Positions 13,201-26,613 of a stretch of DNA of 64,000 bases are shown here, one piece after another. A program made the translations under genes and the position numbers. The notes below the pieces were generated by a model. That model was not told the origin of the DNA, did not search any database, and worked only from the letters and a program-made list of their open reading frames with translations. Each line of letters starts with the position of its first letter. Within the stretch, counting starts at the first letter, position 1. This stretch comes from Beaufortia kweichowensis. Its lineage: Eukaryota > Chordata > Actinopteri > Cypriniformes > Gastromyzontidae. The stretch spans positions 2,333,418 to 2,397,417 of the forward strand of contig CM032816.1 of the NCBI GenBank assembly GCA_019155185.1, given 5' to 3'.

Positions 13201-16200
13201 GTTCAGGAAGACGGATGGGTGTGAAGAGCCAGCTCATGGGCATTTCTTTTTTTTCTGGAATATCATTGACTTTAAAAGGCACTTTGATTTTTAAAACGTC
13301 TGCGTAGGTTGCCAGCACCTCCCAGGGAACGTGGATCTTAAGAAAATACGTCTTTCCATCCTCAGATTCCTGGAATGATACAAGCACAACATATGAAATC
13401 TGGTAGTTAAATTCTTAGCTGAGCTTTAAAAAATGTTATTGATATATTTTTTTGATTGATATTATAATTTTTATATGCTACACATTAAAAAACAAACCAT
13501 TTTGCGCAGGTAACCCAACGCTTTACCAACCGAACTACACGAAAAGTACATGAAATCAACTTGAAGTACACTGCCCTCTAGTGGACACAATTTCTTTACA
13601 TTGTGTACATTTAAAGGGATTAGAGATTAGCAAATAACAAACATTTGGTGGATATAAATCAATATGTTATAAATCAGTATATTTATTTGCAGTAGAGTAA
13701 ATAGAAATCATTTAACAGATGTATGTCCTAATGATAATTTTATTTTTACTCACAGATTTGTCCTCGGTTTCTAGCTCGAGTCCGGCTTTCTGTAAGTTCG
13801 CTTCAAATTCCTTCCTTCGCTCCTATATGCAGATCAATAACAAATCTGATTGAGCTGATGGATTTGCATGCTGTTCAAACTTCTCATGGCAGAGAAGTGT
13901 TTTGATTATGTTACAAAACTAAATAAGGTTTAGTAAATAAATAAAAGTAAGTAAATGAAAGTAGTCATTGCTTTGCAGGACTGTTAGGCTTTAAAGTTTA
14001 TCATTTGTTTTGGCTAATGATTTTACCGAATGAATGACACACCGTTTTCTTCACTTCATCCTTTTCATCAATGTATGAAAGAACAAAATCTATCCTCCGA
14101 ACGCCATCTCTGAAGTACACAGAGTCCTTGCTCTGATGCTGTTTATCCACCTGTACACACAACACACACAAATACAGGTTATTAAATACAAAACATTCTC
14201 ATAATGTCATTGCCAGCACATACAGTAGTAGATCCAAATATTAAACCTACAGCATTCCACATCTGTATGAAAATGCATGCTCTGACTACACAGATAAGTG
14301 CAAAAAAATAATTTAGTCATACTATTGGTTTTGTTTATATTTGATGAGGGCTTATTAAATATTAAACACAATGTTAATGGATTTGTATTTTTTTTAAATA
14401 GCATAGCGATCCACCTGCACACAGGCATCAAACAGACACAAAATCTCTCACACACAAGCAAAAATCTGCACCAACCCTTCAGAATAAAATTCATGCAAAA
14501 ACAAACAAGAGTCAGTGTTATTCAAAAGAGGAATGATGTCCAGGAAACTTCAGTGAATCATGCCAGTGAAAGAACTTGCATTGGAAGATATCTGACCCTT
14601 TAAATATATAAACACATGCAAACACATCCCAAAAGGTTTCACTACAGAAGAGTCTCAGTAGATGGTCTGAATCTTCATGCTTTCTATCATGTTTGTTTTA
14701 GTAGGTTTATTTCTTATTTTTTTTAATTCTTCTTTCTCTGTTACCCCCCAAAAAATGGAACATTCTGTAAAAACTGATATGCTTTTCACATACAATGACA
14801 GCTGAAAAAAGTGTGATGTAAAGATTCTTTAAAAGAACTAAAGTGGAGAGCGTTTGACATGACAGTCAGTCAGTTAACAATGTCAAAATGTTTATTTTTG
14901 GATGCACTGTTACTTTAAATTTCAAAGACTTGACAGATGCAGAAATGTGTTTGTTTCCCCTAGTGTTCTGGAGGGTCTGATTCAGCCTCATGATAATTCC
15001 TCTGTAGGGTAAGAAACTTTATATTTTATTATATTTACAGTCCACACCCTGCGAAACAACACTGACCCCAGACCAGCACTATAAGAGGTATATTTATCCT
15101 AGGCTAACACTGCCATTGCCCAAAGTTAAATAGCCGCAGGAAGGTATATAGCCTCCGCAGGAGCCTGTCATAGTCTGCAGCTGTTCTCGAACAACTAAAA
15201 ATAACTTACACATGCTGAGTAACACAAACAAAGCCAGCCAGTGACCAAGAACCAGTCTGATCTCTCAGTACTCTCACTGCCACATCCTGAGACGTGACCA
15301 AACCCAGCCGGGATTTCACTAAACGCCACTGATTTTCTTATGCTCTTTATGCAAACGAAACAATGGAAATCCCTGACGTAAGCCAACACTTCCTACTGTA
15401 CACAAGCATCCAATAGTAAATGGCATTTCCATCTATAGAAATGTCGGGACTGTGATCCTCCTTCATCATTCCACAAACATTCAGGCAGTGGAAAAACTGC
15501 ACTAATGGAGAAACACTTTACCTCTGATCCGTTGATCAAGTGCTCCATCATTCACTGCTCTGAAATGAGTCTCTCGAGGTGGACCAGACCACCTCCCTTA
15601 CAGACCCCCGAACCGGACACACGCATACATAAACATGCGCGCACATACACTAGATTAAAGCCGTCCTCCTTTAGGATACACACCCAGTCATGATCAGAGG
15701 AGAGAGAGAGAGACAGGAAGGGGGATGGGGAGACCCTTAAAGTGATGACATCATCATGCCAGCAGGATGGACACCATCCTGTACATCACAAACTATATTG
15801 TCTAAAGAAAATTGAAGTGTTGCTGCTGTGCAAAATGTGGCATCATGATATAAGGGTGGGTGACACTGCAGTCCACGAAAACTCACATAATTAAACTGTC
15901 GTACTGTTCATAAAGGTTATAAACATAAAGGTAATAAAGGTTAATACTCTGGGTTAAGGGTCAGTTCAAATCCATGTGCAAAAACAATGCTTGTCTTTGG
16001 CAAACATCTGGACATTTGATACCTTTACAAACACTACAGATTACCTGTATATGTCAATTTACAAAGCAATAAATTAGCAATGTCACATACTTTACAGTAT
16101 GTATTGATGGTCATAATTCTTAATTTCAATCACATACATGCTTACACTATGACTATAGCTGACACTACAATTATTGACTGATTAATTATCATTTAACAGC

Positions 16201-19200
16201 AGTGTCACCTATAGGAAAGAAAAATCACAATACTTTAATATGCCTCAATTATTTCCACAGAACAGCAGTAAAAGAGCTGTATTTTGTTATAAATATTTAT
16301 ATAAATAAGTTATTGTGGTTGTTAAAAGTGTATCTAATGTTCTTTAGCATTGCTGGTGCCATGACATGAACCTTGCTGCCTACTTCCACAGTAAACAGAA
16401 CCGAACTGAACCATGGCACTAATATATCGTATAGCTCTATGATACTGTATAGTCCATCCTTTAACTGTTCATTTGTTTTAAAAAGCCTGATTGCTTCGAA
16501 GAGTAAAAACACACAATAACAAGCGCTGCTGTGAATAGTTTAATACTTCTGTATACTGAGCCATGAGAAAGGCAAAACTTTTCCACAGCTATGTCCACTG
16601 TGATGTCATTTGCATCCAGAGCGTATGACCTATTTACAAAACCTGACATTTTCAATAGAAGTACTGTAACCCTGTCATTGAAACGTTGCATAAATATGTA
16701 AATATCACTTTTACTGAGAATAAAATACAGTCAATGCGGGGATCAAACTGCCAGATTGAAATTCAGTTCTTAAGACTGTAAAGTATAGGTAACCTGATCC
16801 GCCCTAAACAAATCACATACCACACACACGCACACACAAAGTAAACCTCCGATCTATTTACTGTAAGCAAGCAGCATGTTTGACATGGCAGGACGGCTGC
16901 TGTTCTTTCACCGTCTCTCCCCTCTTTCATTTTCCATAATTACACATTAGAGATGATGCATATGCACAGAAGCAGGCTAAAGATGTAGTCTATCATCACC
17001 ATAAGCCTATGCATTTACATATAGCGTAAGTATATGTATGGTTGAATGAATAAGCCACGAAACACATCTGTTCCATTACAGATATATAATCATGTAATGT
17101 GGCACAATTACAGACTCAAACTCTAAAAAAAATACAGCTGATGAACACAGAGCTGCTCTTTGCACAGAGCTCTTAAAAAGTCACTTAAAGGAATTTATAA
17201 TCATACAGAACAAATGTGTAAAACATTGAACTGAGACAAAAATGATCATTACTGCATCAAACCCACATGACCATCTTTCCTAAGTGAACGGCTCTATAAA
17301 AGTACAATCATACAGAACTAAATTCATACAGACTTAAATTTAAATTAATCTTCCCCTTCACTATAGTATTAGCACTATACAGTATAGCAGTGTGTAAAAA
17401 TTGTTATGGCTCAAAAGATCAAACAAATAACTAATAATATATCACTTTTTTTTGTTTTCAATTGTTTCAACATTCTTAATTTTGTTTAAAATATTGTATA
17501 TACAATGTCAATGTTAATGAATGGCTTTTGTAGTCGACTTTTGTAGATATACAACATGTAATCCACTTTAGACCAGATTTGAAGATTATCAGTAAATTGT
17601 TTCATAGAAGTTTGAAGGTGAAATATCAAACACTTTAATAACTAATAACATTTTCCTTAAATTGACCAAATCCCTATTTACAAGAATATTCTTTAAAAAA
17701 AAAAAATCACCCTTTGTGTTAAACAGAAAAAAACAATTTATACGGTAAAAAACCCCATTTGATCCATAATTCTGTTGCTTGGCAGTTGCAAGGGTGTTCT
17801 GGGAAATATCTTTTATCTTTGGCAGTAATATTTGTTAAACATTGAAGATTCTTTTACAATGTTGCAATAAAGTGTTATGATATCCAAGCTGTTTGATTAA
17901 AGCAGGCACTCGTGCACAGAAACAGCTTTCAACCCTCTTTACCGTGTCGTACCCGCGAGCGATACTTCAGAAATAAAGCTCTCTTTCTCCATATCTGTGG
18001 ATTAAAAGAGTGTGGTGAGAGAGTGACGCTGGTATACACTGTGCACTACACTAACAAACACACAGCAGTCCATGCCAACCCTCTGAACCATGCAAACATT
18101 ACTGTAAGATCCATCCGGTTTGATGTAAGTCAGCACATCTTTATAAAATAACTGAATAATAATAGCTATTCTGAACTATCACTTTGATTTGATTAGTACA
18201 TTTACATTTATATTTATTCATTTAGCAGACGCTTTTATCCAAAGCGACTTACAAGTTACCAGTGGCACACTGGGAGCAATTAGGGGTGAGGTGTCTTACT
18301 CAAGGGCACCTCAGTTGTTTCCTGCTGGTACTGGGAATCGAACCAGCAACCATCTGGTTGCTAGTCCAACACAGTAAAGCAACAATTATTTTATTTGCAT
18401 AACACCTTTCTCCCTGTATCCGAGTGAACACCCGAGTGGAATTTTACCTTTTCCCCTTAAGTGAACTTGTTTACTTGTTCACCATGGGTGTTTCCCACTG
18501 AATAGACATAGATGTGTAAATGTGGCGGTAATATGTTAATAAGCTAATGGTTAAGATCTTGTGGTCGCAAATGTGACAAAATACAAATTTGCAACAATTA
18601 TTTAAATTCTAGTTGACTATTGATGCTGGAACACTGTGTGTGTGTGTGTATATATATAGAGGCATATGCAGATGCAGAACTGCAAAGATGACTGACGTTA
18701 TACTTGTTCATGTGTGGTTTTGTATGGTTTTATCTTGGGGTAAGCCTTACTTAAATGCACTGCTATTTTTTATTTAAGCTGTTGGATATGACATTCCCAG
18801 GTGTCAGTTTGACTTCAACGCATAAAGATAATTAACTTTCAGATATGGCAATATAGAGGCAAAAGTTACAGATTGCAGCTGTAAATCAGGCTTATGCACT
18901 CATGCAGTGAATTATTATGACATGAAACTGCCCCTTTAAGACACACTACACACACACACACAAACACAGTCACATGGTCCTATCTTACCCCCATGAAGCT
19001 GCTATGGTGCTGCTGTGGTTCAGTGTTTTCCTTCTCACACTGTTCACACCTAATTACCGAGGAGTGACTTGAGCAAACGGATGCAATGCTTTCAGAGCAC
19101 TCAGAGACAACACTCAATGTGGACTACACAGACAGGAAGAGATACACAGAGGAGATGTAGAGGAGAGGTGTGCTTATCTTCAAGTTTATCATGAACGATT

Positions 19201-20499
19201 TATTTTGCTTGGAATAGATGGGAGTTGGGAAAAGTAAAAACCATAAAAACATAAAGAAACGGGCAGTGAAGGGTGGAGTGCAGATAACAGGGAACATAAA
19301 GTCTTTCCTCATGACATCAGCAAAATTAACACTATTTCATTAGAGGGGTTTGAAAGGCAGAAATTAAAGGGAAAGTTCGCCTAAAAATATAAAAGGTTTA
19401 TTTTCTCTAAAATCTTTTATAATATGATACCTGTATGACTTTCAGTGAATGTGAATGGGGACTGGAACTGTAATCATGATTGGACATGCAAAACCCAATG
19501 ATTTTCGCCGAATGACAACTTTAATTTTAGTTTTCTTCAGACGAAGCTAAAACAAGGCTTCAGAAGACAGACAGTTCACAGGTTAAACAGACAATAATTC
19601 TGACGCCATTTGTCCTTTCTGAAGCCTGACAGCTCCAGTCTCCATTCACTCACATTGTATATAAAGATGCAAAACCACAAAAGAAAGAAAGTCATACAGG
19701 TTTGGATTCACATGAGGATGACAGAACAGGCTGTTCCTATAAAAAATTTAACTCAAAAAACAGGTCAAGCTAATTTTTCATATGCAAACTGAACGGCTGA
19801 AAGGCGAGCTGATTTGAATGAATGTGTCACGATCTGAGAACACCTGTGTCAAACAAACATCACTGACCATTCTGCTTCAAATGGAGATAATAAACGGTGA
19901 GCGGACACGTATGAGTTTCCATTGCATGTAAATAAACATAACAATAATGAAAACATAATAAATATTCTTTAATTAACTCACTGACCTCTGACATCACACT
20001 TTGTGCGAACTCAGGACTTACACAAAGCATTTCTTTGTAAACCACTCATATGTCTATTCGTATTGAACAATAAAGAATTGTATATACAACTCATAACCAA
20101 CTCATGTAATAATCTCATTTAGCATCACCAGCAGATCGACAGGAATGACTGAATAAATTATTTTTAGAACAATGTTATGCAGTGGCTAGGGTATTCCGGG
20201 TGGTTGCTCGGGGGTTTCCCTTCAGTCTTATAAGGTAAAAAGGTATGAGGCATTATTGTAAAACCAAAGTATAAAATACATCCGCAAGAGCTGCTTAAAA
20301 TGTGAAGAAGATTTTACCCCAGCGTTTTCAAGTTGAAAAGATTCCTTATCCGAGACAGAACTGTGGAATCCGTTGTTTTCCTCTGGAGAAGAAAAAGAAA
20401 AATAAGCAGTGTTAATATATTAAAACATACATTCACTGCCATTTTAAGAACTTCTTAACTTTCTAGCTGTTGCTTAAGAAGCAATTGAGAAATAAATGT

Positions 20500-20541
<42 letters not shown>

Positions 20542-22688
20542 TTATAGGTATAGGTATAGTTATATGTATATATGTATATGTATATGTACACGTACACACA
20601 CACACACCCACACACACCCACATATACTATTGTTATCTGTTGATAATTGTTATCTGTTGATAAAAGTACTAGTCTTCTGCAAGTTACAGGACTGACATAT
20701 TTATCTATCCATACTATACTGTTTAATGTATAGGACTTTAAACTTCAGTCACACACTTGTTAGTGTACATTAGTCAAACTAACTAGCCATAGATAGCCAT
20801 AGGACTCCAAAACAGCTGCGCTGGAATACCAAAGGTTTCTCTTCAGAGCCGTGTGGGGCTAAATTTATCGTAGGCCAAGCTCAGATGTAGTACATGATGG
20901 GTTTTTTATAAACCACAGTGAACTCCCTACAGTCCTAAACTGAAACAAAACTGCTCCAGAGTAAATAGTGTGCTGGACCTTTCTAACTAAACCAAAACAG
21001 AGAAGATATTTTCTGTAACCTTCAAACTCTTTCTTTACACTACACTGCAGATGTGACAGCAATTCAAGAGATCAATGTTGTGTAATTTTTATCTTATGTT
21101 AGAATCAATAATGTTTTCGCTTAGAACTTGGAGAAAAGGTCTTAATCATTGTACACCGCCTCTCACTTTTCGCTCATCTTTGTGACATTCCAAACCTGTT
21201 AGTTTTTACAACCAGAGAGCCAATAAAAGCATGGAATAATCAGTGTTATCAAAACACACTTTCACATTAACAACCTCTGTTGTCTTATAAAGATAATATT
21301 TTACAACTTTAGACAGGCGTTTTAATGTGAGATCATGATCTTCATGCTGTATGCTGTACAGCCCTAAATCTCTTAATCAATACAATATGAAATTGTAAAA
21401 CAAGTAGATGTAGATTTAGTATTACATTCAAAGTATAAAAATAAGTCATCAAATGACATATAATGGACGGCACGGTGCGAAACTGGAAGTGAGAAACGTA
21501 TGCTGACACAGGAAACGCCAGGCACGGTAAACTAAATATTTTGCGGTTTGTTGCATGTCAAACATGAAAATGCTTCACAGTAACTAAACTATTAAGATAT
21601 GATGGTATGAAATATTCACAAAGTAATTTAAGATGTTACTTGAAAACAATAAAGAAATGTGTGTTTTGAATTAAATCATGACTAAAAGGGCAAAAGAGTT
21701 TATACAGCTCTTTATCAACTTATCAGGAAATAAAAAGACGGTAGTCAGCAGTTCACAAACTAGTCTGAGAAAGTAAATGCAGCAAGAAACTGCTATGAGG
21801 ACAAACTTTTCTCTTGTTTATAGACCAGATCTTTAAAGTTAGGCAGACATGGAATACTTACAGTCCATTATGACATAGTGTGCTACTTTATAGCCCAGAA
21901 GCTTTATCAAAAGCGACTTACAGTGCAGTCCATGTACATGTTATTCGTGTGTTTTCACTGGCATTCGAACCCAGGACCCTGCAGGTTGCAAACGCTCTAC
22001 CAGTTGCCATGTAAACTTCATTGTGATATCATGACAACAGCGACAGTACATGACCGTTTAAAGTAAAACACAATAGAGAGTTTTTAAAGTAGAAGCTGAG
22101 GACTGTCTGAGGACTCCCAAACTGAACAAATAAGGTCTCTATACACAGCATTATACAGTTCACAGGATGATACAATAAATAACATAATTAACATTAAGTT
22201 ACATATATTAATATTAGTGTTTTGAAAAAGTCATTTGTCAATGCCATTTGTTCAAACGTTAAACGTCACTGACCTCAATGTAACTGGACCTGACTGTAAC
22301 TATTCACATTTATCATAATTACATGTAGTCAGACACATAAATCCGATGAGGTGAGTGGATTAAAGTTTGTTTAAACTTTTTTTATTTGTTGTTTCAATAC
22401 AATTAAAAAAGTTCCGTCACATTGTAACAAACACGGACCATGTGAACGGAAAGGACGTGCGCATTTGTATTTAAGTCTTCGTGATAATAACTAAAGTAAG
22501 AGAGATTTAAATACAATAAAGTATCTTTAAATATAATGCAAACTAATTAATGAAATATATCACTAACTTTATATGTTAAAACACCCATATTTGTGTAGAC
22601 ATTCGTGTTGTGGACACTCACCGCCGTTGGACCAAGCGGTCCGGTCCATTTCAATAAGCGTCTCATCACTAGACTTTCCGCGATTCAT
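4263..22688 (-). CDS. ano5: Anoctamin-5 (TMEM16E), complete 20-exon model, 912 aa
   Basis: Exons (minus): 22688-22622, 20382-20318, 14150-14043, 13822-13754, 13369-13085, 12611-12501, 12409-12294, 11506-11372, 11046-10941, 10838-10778, 9903-9752, 8873-8799, 7704-7476, 7338-7160, 6720-6623, 6466-6336, 5475-5270, 5086-4884, 4792-4687, 4499-4263. All have AG/GT borders and consistent phases. TMEM16 proteins are ten-helix dimers acting as Ca2+-activated channels or lipid scramblases; ANO5 is an intracellular, muscle- and bone-linked member. Seen: cytosolic dimerisation domain (about 55-280; DSVYFRDGVRRIDFVLSY), pore region with FVASFPLAPLLALINN (about 665-685), CRYRDYRYP near 800 and a charged cytosolic tail. 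The sequence fits ANO5 better than ANO6 (KTYFLKIHVPWEVL, EYEWDLVDLEEEQQQ, SRWEQDHDL). Least certain: exon 2 (donor GTAAAA) and whether another small N-terminal exon lies in the 6.2-kb intron. Whether this is ano5a or ano5b is not resolved. Confidence 0.9.
12093..12116. repeat. Terminal fragment of a dispersed repeat in an ano5 intron
   Basis: The 24-bp stretch starting GAACGGTGACAG recurs exactly at 23654-23677. In both places it follows AT-rich sequence with a CATGATTAGATTA-like segment, so about 200 bp upstream of it is probably the same dispersed repeat. At 23.5 kb the segment has expanded into a microsatellite. The family is unknown. Confidence 0.45.
18195..18370 (-). repeat. tRNA-derived SINE, minus orientation, in ano5 intron 2
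   Basis: Read on the minus strand, a tRNA-like head with a polymerase III B box (GGTTCGATTCC, plus coordinates 18334-18344) is followed by a body. It ends in the tail TGTAAGTCGCTTTGGATAAA and a CTGCTAAATG-like 3' end, known from abundant teleost SINEs. Degenerate relatives of the tail occur near 21898-22009 and 25310-25400 (minus) and 52741-52890 (plus). Confidence 0.7.
19363..19765. repeat. Fold-back MITE-like repeat in ano5 intron 2
   Basis: Inverted arms CCTGTATGACTTTC (19430-19443) and GAAAGTCATACAGG (19687-19700) are exact reverse complements. Adjacent inner arms also pair (TGAATGTGAATGGGGACTGG against CCAGTCTCCATTCACTCA). The same GAAAGTCATACAGG motif recurs at about 39555, next to another fold-back. 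There is no coding capacity. Confidence 0.5.
20493..20538. repeat. (TA)n microsatellite, ano5 intron 2
   Basis: An uninterrupted run of TA dinucleotides, followed by impure TATG/TATAGG and CA-rich sequence up to about 20620. It lies about 110 bp upstream, in transcript sense, of ano5 exon 2. Confidence 0.85.
21898..22009 (-). repeat. tRNA-derived SINE fragment, minus orientation
   Basis: On the minus strand it reads a tRNA-like head (GGTAGAGCGTTTGCAACC, then GGGTTCGAATGCC as B box) followed by GTAAGTCGCTTTTGATAAA as tail. It has the same architecture as the copy at 18195-18370 but is shorter and diverged. Confidence 0.6.
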
Positions 22689-23550
22689 TTTTTAGAAGTT
22701 TCCAAGGTTAATAATGTGAATTGTGAAAAAGTTGTTGAATCAATGGTCTTTCCGTCAGGGCTCTCTCCGAGCCCACGCCCCGTGATCTAATCTCAGCTCT
22801 CTGACCGATCAGTCTGCGCGCAGGGGATTTTTGCCACTCGGGCTTGTCTTCAGGTCTCCGTCGGCTAAATTACCAGTCTACTATTGCGTAGGGCTTGTAT
22901 TTAATATTCATGAGCCGTGTCTTCACTATTGGAAATCAAAAGAGGAACGTCACGGTAATTTTATTAATATTCATTATAGACCTTCGCTATAGGAGATCTG
23001 CTTGAATACGTCATTGTTAAAAATTAATATTTATGTATTAGGCCCTCGTCATAGTTGAATTCGTATTTTTTTGCATTAAAGGGAAGTGGTTGGACCTTAC
23101 CGCAATTTTGTCGGCACACAACGAGTCGCCCATATTTTGCGTTATAAAAAAATTCATAAAATAGGGATATTTATAAACTTGTGGTATATTTCCATTTAAA
23201 AAAACACATTATAAAAATACAGACAGATAAAATGCAGAATGTAGTAAGATTCTTGTAAATTATCTATTTTTCTAAATTTTATATTCTAAATTTATTTTTC
23301 ATATTTGTTTCTATTCTATTTATTTTATTTATTTATTGTATTTTTTAACCTGATGAGAAAATTGCAGAAATTGAGTATACACATGAAAATGCACTGTGTG
23401 AACTACATTTTTTTCAATATTAGATATTTTAAGTCTTTCAATTTTTACGTATTTTTTTAAAACAAAACGTTTTTTTGTTATGTTTTATGTTTGTTTATTT
23501 TTATAAAAATGTCATATATAACTTTCTATCAATTTTAAGTTTGATTCATG

Positions 23551-23655
23551 ATTAGATTGATTAGATTAGATTAGATTAGATTAGATTAGATTAGATTAGA
23601 TTAGATTAGATTAGATTAGATTAGATTAGATTAGATTAGATTAGATTAGATTAGA
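23551..23655. repeat. (ATTAG)n pentanucleotide microsatellite, about 21 copies
   Basis: About 105 bp of near-perfect tandem ATTAG. It is directly followed by GAACGGTGACAGTTAACAGG, the same flank found once without expansion at 12093. The array therefore grew inside a dispersed repeat. Confidence 0.9.
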
Positions 23656-26037
23656 ACGGTGACAGTTAACAGGTTAAAGTAGTAAACACATATAACTGGA
23701 CCTTCCAAAAAACATAAGCCAACTTTAAAAGTCTTTAACTTTAAAAGCCACTTTCAAGCTGTTAAACTTGTCTAAAGATGCAATGCTGCCTAATCTAAAA
23801 TTTGATGCCTTAAATTTTACAGTTGTCATATTATTAATTAATGTGGTTTACAAAAGTTATACAGAAATACATAATGACAGATTTTATCCAAAAACATAAC
23901 ATGTCGCCGCCATACATGGCTATAGGCCATATAAAACTCAAAACATATTACATAGGAGTTATAGAGTTTGAAACTTAAGCGTTTTTTTACCACATTGCTC
24001 TTACTGTAAAAGTTAATACTGGCCTCATACCAGAACTCTGCTCTTTATACAGTATTTCCTAACAAACTTTAGTCATCCTGTTTTGGTTATAAGAAGAAAT
24101 TCAAAGGGGTTTTATTGACAACAAAGTCTTCAAGAAACTAAACACAGATGATAAACCTATACTAACCAGAGCTAGTATTTGTTTTGTAGGTGTGAAATCA
24201 TAAACAGCTCATGTACTGTTACACATACATGTATCTGCAAACAGGTTTTACTTAACTCATTGCATTTTATTACTTTAGTGGTCTCCTCTAGTTGCTATGT
24301 GTTAAATAATACTATACATCTGATGTTAAACAGCTAAAAAATGGTGCCTTTGCATGCAGTTGACCGATATATTCAGGCATCAAAACTTATATTTTGTGGT
24401 TGTTTGTGGTTAGAGAAAATAAAAAATGTCATCTGAATAATTGAAAAAACACAGTTTTTATAAAAATGTCAATTTTGTTTTTTAACAGATGACTCCAAAT
24501 GAATCTCTCTTTTAGCTCAGATCTTATGTTACACCTACATTTAGGCAAATATTTGGAGACCTATACCTTGGAAACGTGTCTGACCAGTTTCCCAGTGAAA
24601 ACTGTTGAACATATGTGTTTATTAATTTTCATTCTTCAACATTGCTGAATGTTACAGAATGTAGGAGCTAAAGCCATTTAACTCACTAACATGAGCATTT
24701 GCTTCTATGTACATACTGTATAGAACACTAAAAATTAAAGCATTTCCTAGAAATCATCCACGTCTGATTGCTTGTTCTAGCTCCACCAGAAGAGTAACTA
24801 GAGGAGTTCATGTCGCCCAGTATAGTCTCTTTTTGCTCAGGCCACCCTTCAAGTGGTTTCCACGTAGCAATTACGCTGTCTGGGTGTGGCAATAGAACAG
24901 GGACAGAACTGCCTATTCCCAAACCTTAACTTCTTCAATCTGTGTTTCATAACTCCACAGCCATATGTGAAGCTGGACGACACGGGTGTGTGCCACCTTT
25001 TTGAAGGCTGTGGTACAACTGTTGGGGTTGGGACCCTAACAAATAATAAGAGGGCAAGGGTGGCTCATGTTTAATCTGGTTTATACGATTACAGAGGCCA
25101 AGACATATATCATTTGAGCTCACACACTTAGATTTAGGCCTAAGAGTAACTTTAGACCTAGTTACTTTATTTAGAATGAAGCACTGAAAACTAAACAAAT
25201 CACGCTATAAAACACATATGTTTGTTTTGCAATAAGTGTTTATTTAGAAGGAATTATTATTTTTTACTCCTAAATAAGAGCATTTATGCAAATTTTTACC
25301 TTTTACATTTTTACAATTTATGCATTTGAACAACAATTTTATCCAAAGCGACATATATTGTATTTTTTCAGTATGTTTTCTGGGAAACAAACCCACAGCC
25401 TTATTGTTGAAAATGTTGCAAAATTAAGCAAACAGAAACCACTGTGTTTATTTTCACATGCTTTGTAAGTGCTTAAAAGCACAACAACAATCGTTTGGTT
25501 TAAAATGGTTTAATTGTACTTAATATGGAACTATACTAAACACAAATAAATAAAATGTGTAATTTATTCATTTGGTTGTGTGTGGATAACAAAAAAGATG
25601 TAGCCATGACAGAAACCTTTTCTGAATGCCTTGTTTTATTCATTCTCTTTCTGATTTGTTTTGCAGTGTGAAATATGTAAATTATATATAAGTATAATTT
25701 TCATTGTCCTGCAGGCATTTAAATGCATTTCTACAGTTTAAAAATAAATGCACTTGGAGTATATTAATTATGTGTAACCTTTAAAAGGTGCCAGTTGGAA
25801 TTGGTGGCTGACACCAGAGGAATATGCACAAAAAACAACAGCATGTTATAGTTTTCAATACAATAATGTATTATATGTGGTCTGAATAATATATTTTATG
25901 CATAAATAGTAAAAAATAATGAAAAAATGAAATCGTTGTGTACAATACGCATGCGTGCTGCCGATCATGTGCTGCAGGCGCGTTCCTGTTACAAGACAGC
26001 GACCCCTAGCAGTGAGTGCGCGCTCACGCTGAAGCTC

Positions 26038-26053
26038 TATAAATGATCACGTG
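26038..26053 (+). promoter_or_regulatory. Possible core promoter upstream of ano9 (TATA-like plus E-box)
   Basis: A TATAAAT box (26038-26044) is followed at once by a palindromic CACGTG E-box (26048-26053), in a local GC-rich patch 570 bp upstream of the ano9 start codon. Orientation and use are inferred only; a 5' UTR of more than 500 nt would be required if it serves ano9. Confidence 0.25.
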
Positions 26054-26613
26054 CTTCCACCTGCTGGCGCTTTTTGGAACTTCAGTTATTATTTCACTTT
26101 GGAAAAAAGTGTGAACGTTTTAACCTTTTCTTACTTTTCTTTATGTCTGTCTTTCTTAGATAAAAAAAAGATAAAATAATTTCATGTCCAACGTGTGCAG
26201 GAGTACCCCCCAGATTTACCAAAAATAAATGACAAAAAAGATAAAATGTGATATGCTGTTCACAAGTGATAATGATTTTCTTTATTTCTTACACATGATC
26301 ATGTACCACGAGTGGTAAAAATATACATATAAAAAAAACGTCTTCAGAAAAATCCCCTCTTCAGTAAAGCGAAATGTCAGTGACATCAGAGCTGAACCGG
26401 CAACATTCCAGCAGCGTCAGTTTCAAGTGAAGCAACAAAAGATGTGAGTTCCTTATAACAGCACGGAAGTCAGAAATCGATCATTTGTTTAACCCAAAGA
26501 GTTTGTAATGGCGAATGAATGAAGATCCTGTTCATTTACGGGTGTTTGCAAACTCGTGCGACCCCTGTAGCCCACACCTGTCACACCTGGACGCGCGCGA
26601 GCTTACTCACGTA

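Larger units (their letters stand above)
22689..26613. other. Shared divergent 5' region between ano5 and ano9
   Basis: No gene is seen between the two start codons, which read away from each other. Two GC-richer patches stand out: about 22740-22880 beside ano5 exon 1 and about 25950-26060 upstream of ano9. They are candidate promoters. The middle is AT-rich and holds the ATTAG microsatellite (23551-23655) and a weak SINE-tail remnant (25310-25400, minus). Confidence 0.6.
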
